Shown here piece after piece: positions 59,608 through 64,000 of a DNA stretch of 64,000 nucleotides. Where the stretch lies: contig JAKQEQ010000017.1 of the NCBI GenBank assembly GCA_029556545.1, forward strand, positions 1-64,000, read 5' to 3'. Positions within the stretch are counted from its first letter, which is position 1; each line of letters begins with the position of its first letter. A program made the position numbers and the translations under genes. Source of the stretch: Candidatus Hydrogenedentota bacterium (GTDB lineage: Bacteria; Hydrogenedentota; Hydrogenedentia; Hydrogenedentales; JAGMZX01). A model generated the notes under the pieces. It did not search any database. It had not been told where the DNA came from and was given only the letters and a program-made list of their open reading frames with translations.

Positions 59608-59767
59608 GGTGTTTGACTCCTTGGCGGCAACCTCGCGGGGGAACAAACCGACGCGCGACTCCCGCGCTTTCCGCGTGTTAGAGTATGGGGCCGGGGCCAT
59701 GAGAATGCAACGCGGCGCGTTCGGAGTGCGGGCTCTGGCCCGCCCCGTGTTGGAACGGAGACAACTC

Positions 59768-60529
59768 ATGTGGATTGCTTGCCTGCTGACCGTGCTTTGG
59801 ACCGGCATGAATGCTCCAGACGCCGTGCCCCCGGACAGCGCGACCGGTCCGTGTCTGTCCGTGTCCGTCCCTGTTCCTTCAGACGAACCCAACTGCGCGA
59901 TCACCGGCGTCGTGCGCTACGAGGGCAAGCCCGCGGCGATGCGCCCCATCAACATGGACGCCGACCCGACCTGCGCCGAGAAGCACGCCCATGATCCGGC
60001 GCTGAACGAATCGCTGGTGGTCGGCGACGACGGCGGCCTCGCCAACGTCTTCGTGCAAGTAACCGACGGCGTGCCGGACAAGGTCTATCCCGTCCCCGAA
60101 ACGCCCGTGACACTCAGTCAGGCCGGTTGCGTCTACCGTCCGCGCGTGTTCGGCGTTCGCGCGGGACAGACCCTCCGGCTCCTGAACCCCGACGGCACGA
60201 TGCACAACGTGAACGCCATGCCGAAGGTCAACCAAGGTTTCAACAAGCCGATGGACCGCGAGACCGAGCAGTCCGAGACGGTCTTCGCGCGACCGGAGCC
60301 GATCTTTCCGATCAAGTGCGACGTGCATCCGTGGATGCGCGCGTATTGCGCGGTCATGGCGCATCCGTTCTTCGCCGTCACGAAGGAGAACGGCGCGTTC
60401 TCGATTGCGGGACTGCCTCCGGGCGAATACACGCTCGAGGTCTGGCACGAGCGCCTCGGAACACAATCCACGCGGGTTACGGTGACGGCGGACGCGACGG
60501 CGCAAGTGGACTTCGTGTTCGCGCGGTAG
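59768..60529 (+). CDS. Secreted cupredoxin-like protein with a C-terminal carboxypeptidase-regulatory-like domain
   Basis: 253 aa. Signal peptide (WIACLLTVLWTGMNAPDA). The central part has a plastocyanin-like arrangement: a first copper-ligand His in LNPDGTMHNVNA and a C-DV-H-PW-M segment (FPIKCDVHPWMRAYC) that could supply Cys, His and Met. The last ~70 residues (NGAFSIAGLPPGEYTLEVWH) form a CarboxypepD_reg-type beta-sandwich. Similar proteins occur as periplasmic electron carriers; the redox partner is unknown. GGAG precedes the ATG. Confidence 0.75.
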   Translation: MWIACLLTVLWTGMNAPDAVPPDSATGPCLSVSVPVPSDEPNCAITGVVRYEGKPAAMRPINMDADPTCAEKHAHDPALNESLVVGDDGGLANVFVQVTDGVPDKVYPVPETPVTLSQAGCVYRPRVFGVRAGQTLRLLNPDGTMHNVNAMPKVNQGFNKPMDRETEQSETVFARPEPIFPIKCDVHPWMRAYCAVMAHPFFAVTKENGAFSIAGLPPGEYTLEVWHERLGTQSTRVTVTADATAQVDFVFAR

Positions 60530-60544
60530 GCATGGAGGTTCTTT

Positions 60545-61594
60545 TTGGCGATGTTATCGGCGATTCTGGAAGACTTGAACCGATTGACGCTGAGAGAGCA
60601 GCCGATGCCCGAGACCGGCGACGACGAGGCGCTGCTGCGCGTCGAGGCAGTCGCCATCTGCGGGTCCGACGTGCGCATTCTTCATCACGGCAACCCGCGG
60701 GTGAAGCCGCCGGCCGTCATGGGCCACGAGGCGGCGGGCGTCATCGTCAAGGCGGGCAGCCAAGTCACGCGCGTGAAGGAAGGCGACCGCGTCGCGCTCG
60801 GAGCGGACGTGCCGTGCGGGCAGTGTTCGTGGTGCCGCAACGGCCTCGGGAACAATTGCGCGATCAATTATGCGATCGGCTACCAGATTCCCGGCGCGTT
60901 CACGCAATACATGAAGCTGCCGCGGCTGGTGCTCGAAGAAGGTCCGGTCACGCCGTTCGGCGACGCGCTCTCCTTCGAGCACGCGGCGCTCGCGGAGCCG
61001 CTGGCGTGCGCCATCAACGGCCTCGAACTGGTCAACATGTCGCTCGGCAAGACCGTCGTGATCCTCGGCTTGGGCCCGATCGGCGCCATGATGATCGACC
61101 TTGCGCGCGTCATGGGCGCGACCAAGGTGATCGCGGTGCAGCGCAGCCACAAGCGCATGGAGATCGCCCGCGCCTACGACGCCGACGTTTACGTCGCCTC
61201 CGAAGAGGAAGACGTCGTGGCCCGGTGTCGCGAGGAAACCGGCGGCGAAGGCCCGGACATCGTGGTCACGACGTGCGGGTCCGTCGAGGCGCACGAGCAG
61301 GCCATCGAGATGGTCGCCCACCGCGGTTACGTCAACCTCTTCGGCGGCCTTAAGGAGGACGCGCGCCCCCTCAGTGTCCTCTCGAACACCATTCACTACA
61401 AGGAGTGTTTCGTCACCGGCTCGCATGGCAGCGTCCCGCGCCAGCACGAACTGGCGGTGCGCCTGCTTGAAAAAGGCATGGTCCGCGTGGCGCCCATCAT
61501 CACCCACCGTTTCCCGCTGACCCGCATCCACGACGCCTTCGCCGCCATGGAGTCGCGAGAGGGGATGAAGATCATCGTGCAACCGCACGGGTAG
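60545..61594 (+). CDS. Zinc-dependent medium-chain alcohol dehydrogenase (sorbitol/threonine dehydrogenase-like)
   Basis: 349 aa. Catalytic zinc ligands are in ICGSDVR and MGHEAAG, the structural zinc site is C-GQ-C-SW-C-RNGLGNN-C, and the NAD(P)-binding motif is VILGLGPIGAMMIDLARVMG. Substrate not assignable beyond polyol or amino alcohol. TTG at 60545 is six bases from GGAGG; the ATG at 60551 is the alternative. It starts 15 bases after the cupredoxin-like gene. Confidence 0.88.
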   Translation: MAMLSAILEDLNRLTLREQPMPETGDDEALLRVEAVAICGSDVRILHHGNPRVKPPAVMGHEAAGVIVKAGSQVTRVKEGDRVALGADVPCGQCSWCRNGLGNNCAINYAIGYQIPGAFTQYMKLPRLVLEEGPVTPFGDALSFEHAALAEPLACAINGLELVNMSLGKTVVILGLGPIGAMMIDLARVMGATKVIAVQRSHKRMEIARAYDADVYVASEEEDVVARCREETGGEGPDIVVTTCGSVEAHEQAIEMVAHRGYVNLFGGLKEDARPLSVLSNTIHYKECFVTGSHGSVPRQHELAVRLLEKGMVRVAPIITHRFPLTRIHDAFAAMESREGMKIIVQPHG

Positions 61595-61623
61595 CGACGG
61601 AGAGCGAGTGGGGAGCGGGTGGG

Positions 61624-61660
61624 CGAGGACGAGGACGAGGACGAAGAAGAACGGAGCAGG
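61624..61660. repeat. Short GAGGAC/GACGAG low-complexity tract
   Basis: GAGGACGAGGACGAGGACG is a simple six-base tandem in the convergent gap after the dehydrogenase gene. Confidence 0.6.
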
Positions 61661-61688
61661 TCATCGCTGGCGAGGTGACGCGGCGCTT

Positions 61689-62648
61689 TCAAAGCAGCAG
61701 GGCCAGTAGGAGCGGTACGGTTAGCAGGGCGAGCACGTGGGTGAGGAGCACGGAACCGCCCATGAGCGCCTTGTCGCCGCCGTAGACCTCGCTGAACATG
61801 AGACTCGCGATCGAGACCGGCATAACCGCGACGATGATCATCACCGCCGCGTGCATGGGCTCGAGCGGCAGCATGCGCAGGGCCGGCACGGCAAGCAGCG
61901 GAATGCCCACGAGCCGCAGCAGGCTGACCAGCCATACGTGGGCGGTGCGCAAGTCATCCGGGACAAGCTGGGCGATGCGCGCGCCGCCGATAATCATCGC
62001 CACGGGCACCGTACACGCGCCTATCGCCTTCGCGGTCCCGTGCAGCGTCGCCAGCGCCGTCCCGCGCGCCGTGAAGACCGCGGGGTCAATGCCCGCCGCA
62101 TCGAACACGGCGAGGCACGCGAGGGAGGCGTAGAGGGCCAGGAGCGCGGGGCTCAACAAGTGTTTCAGCGCCGCTTTTCCGGGCGGCGCGCCGCTCAGGG
62201 TCATGACGCCGAGGGTCCACATGGCGGCCTCGGCGCCCAGCGTCGAGAAGATGAGCGCGGCGACCCCTTCCGGTCCGTAGAGCTGCGCCACGAGGCCCAT
62301 CGGGAAAAACGAGTAGTTGTTGACGGTGGTCTGAAAGAGAAACGCGCGGCGATGCGCCTCCCCGGGGAACCGGAGCCGCCAGCAAACCAGGCGGCCCACG
62401 GCGTAACCGACCAGCATGATGATCACGGTCGCCGCCGGCAGCGGCCAAGCCCGCAGCAGCTCCCGCCACGTGAATTTCTCGGTCACGGACGTAAAGATGA
62501 GGCACGGGTAAATCACGTTGATCATGAGCCGCGAGAGCGACATGATGCCTTCCGAGCCCATCCAGGCGCGGCGTATCGCGGCGTATCCCGGCACCATCAT
62601 CAGGAACACGCAGGCCACAATTATGAAGAGCGAGAAGACCATGGACAT
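61689..62648 (-). CDS. AEC-family transporter (auxin efflux carrier-like)
   Basis: 319 aa with about ten membrane helices in two inverted halves: LFIIVACVFLMMVPGYAAIR, LSRLMINVIYPCLIFTSVTE, AFLFQTTVNNYSFFPMGLVA and the second half with VPVAMIIGGARIAQL and VMPVSIASLMFSEVYGGDKA. Matches the AEC/membrane transport protein family; known bacterial members carry malate and other organic acids. Located in the inner membrane. The ATG at 62648 is preferred to an upstream in-frame start. Confidence 0.85.
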   Translation of the reverse strand: MSMVFSLFIIVACVFLMMVPGYAAIRRAWMGSEGIMSLSRLMINVIYPCLIFTSVTEKFTWRELLRAWPLPAATVIIMLVGYAVGRLVCWRLRFPGEAHRRAFLFQTTVNNYSFFPMGLVAQLYGPEGVAALIFSTLGAEAAMWTLGVMTLSGAPPGKAALKHLLSPALLALYASLACLAVFDAAGIDPAVFTARGTALATLHGTAKAIGACTVPVAMIIGGARIAQLVPDDLRTAHVWLVSLLRLVGIPLLAVPALRMLPLEPMHAAVMIIVAVMPVSIASLMFSEVYGGDKALMGGSVLLTHVLALLTVPLLLALLL

Positions 62649-62772
62649 TCGTGCGCGGCTCCCCGGCAAGAACACACTCGCCACAACGTGGGGCGTAGCC
62701 TATCCGCGCCACACGCGCCGGTCAAGTAGATGACGACAGGTGAATTCCGGCCACCGATTCCGGAACACGCGA

Positions 62773-63159
62773 TCATGTCTTCGGCGGGAACTTGCGCATG
62801 CGGTAACGGGATTCCTCGACGACTATTACGGATGCCGACGCGAGCGCCGCTCCCGACACGTCCAGTAGCCCCGCAAGGCGATCGATCACGTGAGGAGCCC
62901 GCGTATTGCGCAATCGAAACACGACAACGGGAAGCGCCGTACCATGGGACATTGCGACGATTTCACCGAAATCCAGGTCGAAGGTTAGTACGATGCGGCG
63001 CTCCCGCGCGGCCTTTGCGAAAATCTCACCATTTGCCGACCGTTCCAGACCCTGCTCCGCGAGGTGGACAGCGTCGTATCCTTGCTTGCGCAACCAGGCA
63101 ACCACGCCGGTACTGACCCCCATGTCGGCAAGGAATCGCAGTTTCTCTTTCAGAGACAA
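62773..63159 (-). CDS. DUF5615 PIN-like toxin of a toxin-antitoxin pair
   Basis: About 128 aa. KEKLRFLADMGVSTGVVAWL, RIVLTFDLDFGEIVAM and FRLRNTRAPHVIDRL are the conserved blocks of DUF5615 PIN-fold proteins; the two Asp residues of LTFDLDFGE probably bind metal. These are predicted ribonuclease toxins. The TTG at 63159 overlaps the antitoxin's end by ten bases and has GAGG just upstream, so the toxin is translated after the antitoxin. Confidence 0.82.
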   Translation of the reverse strand: MSLKEKLRFLADMGVSTGVVAWLRKQGYDAVHLAEQGLERSANGEIFAKAARERRIVLTFDLDFGEIVAMSHGTALPVVVFRLRNTRAPHVIDRLAGLLDVSGAALASASVIVVEESRYRMRKFPPKT

Positions 63160-63365
63160 TGCACCTCTTCCTGCGCAAGCCAAGCCGCGTAATCAAGAGC
63201 CTGTTGAATGTCCTCGCGTTCGAGCGTCGGATATCCTCCGAGTATTTCCTCGATGCCGGCCCCGTGAGCAACCTGCCCGACAATGACGGATACGGGAATA
63301 CGCATTCCCCGAATACAGGCGCGACCGCCCATGATATTGGGGTCGAAAGTGATACGTTCAAACAT
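63150..63365 (-). CDS. DUF433 antitoxin
   Basis: 71 aa. ITFDPNIMGGRACIRGMRIP, the V-IVGQVAHGAGIEEIL helix-turn-helix part and YPTLEREDIQQALDYAAWLA are the complete DUF433 domain. This small DNA-binding-like protein is usually paired with a DUF5615 PIN protein, as here. GGAG lies seven bases before the ATG at 63365. Confidence 0.9.
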   Translation of the reverse strand: MFERITFDPNIMGGRACIRGMRIPVSVIVGQVAHGAGIEEILGGYPTLEREDIQQALDYAAWLAQEEVHCL

Positions 63366-63405
63366 GTGTAAACTCCAGAGAGTCCGACTCATTCGTCGCC
63401 AGTAC

Positions 63406-63414
63406 ATTCTAGCA
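63406..63414 (-). promoter_or_regulatory. Extended -10 promoter of the toxin-antitoxin operon
   Basis: Read on the minus strand, TG-C-TAGAAT is an extended -10 element about 40 bases before the antitoxin start, in an AT-rich patch. No -35 box is evident. Confidence 0.55.
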
Positions 63415-63442
63415 TATATGACAGGATTTGCCCGCCGCGCCC

Positions 63443-64000
63443 CTACTCCGAAGGCCCGATCATCTTGCTCGGATCGACGATAACGTCGAATTCCTCGGCG
63501 CCCACGAGACCCAGCCGGACGGCCTCCTCGCGCAGGGTCGTGCCGTTGGCGTGGGCGGCCTTGGCCACCTTGGCGGCGTTGTCGTAGCCGATGCGCCGAT
63601 TGAGCGCGGTCACGAGCATGAGCGAGTTTTCGAGGTGTTGCCGAATGCGCGCTGCGTTCGCCTCGATGCCGACGACGCAGTGCTCGCGGAATGAGTCCGC
63701 CGCGTCCGCGAGGAGGCGGACTGACTGGAGCAGATTGTAGATGATCACCGGCTTGAACACGTTGAGTTCAAAGTTGCCGGAAGCGCCCGCCACGTTGATG
63801 GTCACGTCGTTGCCGATGACCTGCGCCGCCACCATCGTCAGGGCTTCGCACTGCGTCGGGTTGACCTTGCCGGGCATGATGCTCGAGCCCGGTTCGTTCT
63901 CGGGCAGGACCAATTCCCCGATGCCGCAGCGCGGCCCGCTGCCCAGCCACCGGACATCGTTCGCAATCTTCATGAGGCTGCACGCCACCGTTTTCAGCGC
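63443..64000 (-). CDS. fumC: Fumarate hydratase class II, C-terminal part (cut by window edge)
   Basis: 186 residues of the C-terminus are present; the gene continues beyond 64000. The class II fumarase/aspartase signature [16 protein letters not shown] contains the catalytic-loop Ser, and [19 protein letters not shown] precedes it. [19 protein letters not shown] and the final [16 protein letters not shown] are typical FumC C-terminal blocks. The enzyme interconverts fumarate and malate in the citric acid cycle. Aspartase is a related alternative, but GIGEL and the C-terminus favour fumarase. Confidence 0.92.
   Translation of the reverse strand, partial: ALKTVACSLMKIANDVRWLGSGPRCGIGELVLPENEPGSSIMPGKVNPTQCEALTMVAAQVIGNDVTINVAGASGNFELNVFKPVIIYNLLQSVRLLADAADSFREHCVVGIEANAARIRQHLENSLMLVTALNRRIGYDNAAKVAKAAHANGTTLREEAVRLGLVGAEEFDVIVDPSKMIGPSE

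Noticed and set aside
1-64000. CRISPR array, IS element or prophage
   Set aside because: No regularly spaced direct repeats with unique spacers, no transposase or integrase and no phage structural genes were found; the repeats seen are short dispersed palindromes.

Overview
This 64 kb window comes from a GC-rich, Gram-negative bacterium. An outer-membrane porin, LptF/LptG-type permeases, an RND pump, many secreted or lipoprotein enzymes and SCO/DUF420 oxidase assembly all point to a two-membrane, respiring cell. A sulfatase, a sialate-esterase-like protein, ThuA, xylose-isomerase-like, heparinase-like and CehA-type PHP genes, together with several families of short palindromic intergenic repeats, fit an uncultured Planctomycetes/Hydrogenedentota-like polysaccharide degrader. 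That placement is inference from gene style; no rRNA or tRNA gene was found.

Layout. The left edge holds the N-terminus of a penicillin-acylase-family enzyme (1-351, minus). Positions 807-7132 hold a plus-strand run of secreted proteins. Two of them share a near-identical 330 bp block followed by different C-terminal domains, and each is followed by a different companion gene. Positions 7297-13412 hold small enzymes, an alginate-export-type porin and a glycerol-1-phosphate-dehydrogenase-like gene. Positions 24059-13483 form a minus-strand series: a ribbon-helix-helix regulator with zinc-finger-like cysteines, ZnuA/ZnuC/ZnuB-like zinc uptake, a PHP-domain enzyme, a lipoprotein, an RND pump and queF. 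Positions 24273-27499 hold a PTS-EIIA/CBS protein, an SLC13/ArsB-like transporter and superoxide dismutase. Positions 27506-36516 hold secreted carbohydrate-active enzymes, a SPASM radical SAM protein, ThuA, rsmE and a metallophosphatase.

The most interesting region is 36695-44004. Five tiny tandem genes encode peptides of 39-60 residues with a shared N-terminal motif (M-x-H/R-[LVI]-x-x-[IV]-[ST]), a hydrophobic middle and a lysine followed by Glu or Asn near the C-terminus. They are followed by two GNAT acyltransferases, a CPBP-type membrane protease, an ABC ATPase, an ABC-2 permease and a 622-residue protein. That last protein joins an SCIFF-maturase-like N-terminus, a barrel region lacking the radical-SAM cysteines, a partial SPASM motif and a third GNAT domain. 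The last five genes overlap by 1-4 bases at each junction. A strong promoter with a perfect inverted repeat precedes the second peptide. I interpret this as an undescribed peptide modification (probably N-acylation), processing and export system.

The right part (44125-64000) holds a xylose-isomerase-like protein, pdxJ, an esterase, an EEP-family lipoprotein, YceI, an lptF/lptG pair, an SCO1-DUF420 fusion, a beta-helix/beta-propeller protein, a Tat-exported sulfatase, two tandem CmpB-like membrane paralogues, a lipase, a cupredoxin-like protein, a zinc dehydrogenase, an AEC transporter, a DUF433/DUF5615 toxin-antitoxin pair and the C-terminus of fumarase (cut by the window end).
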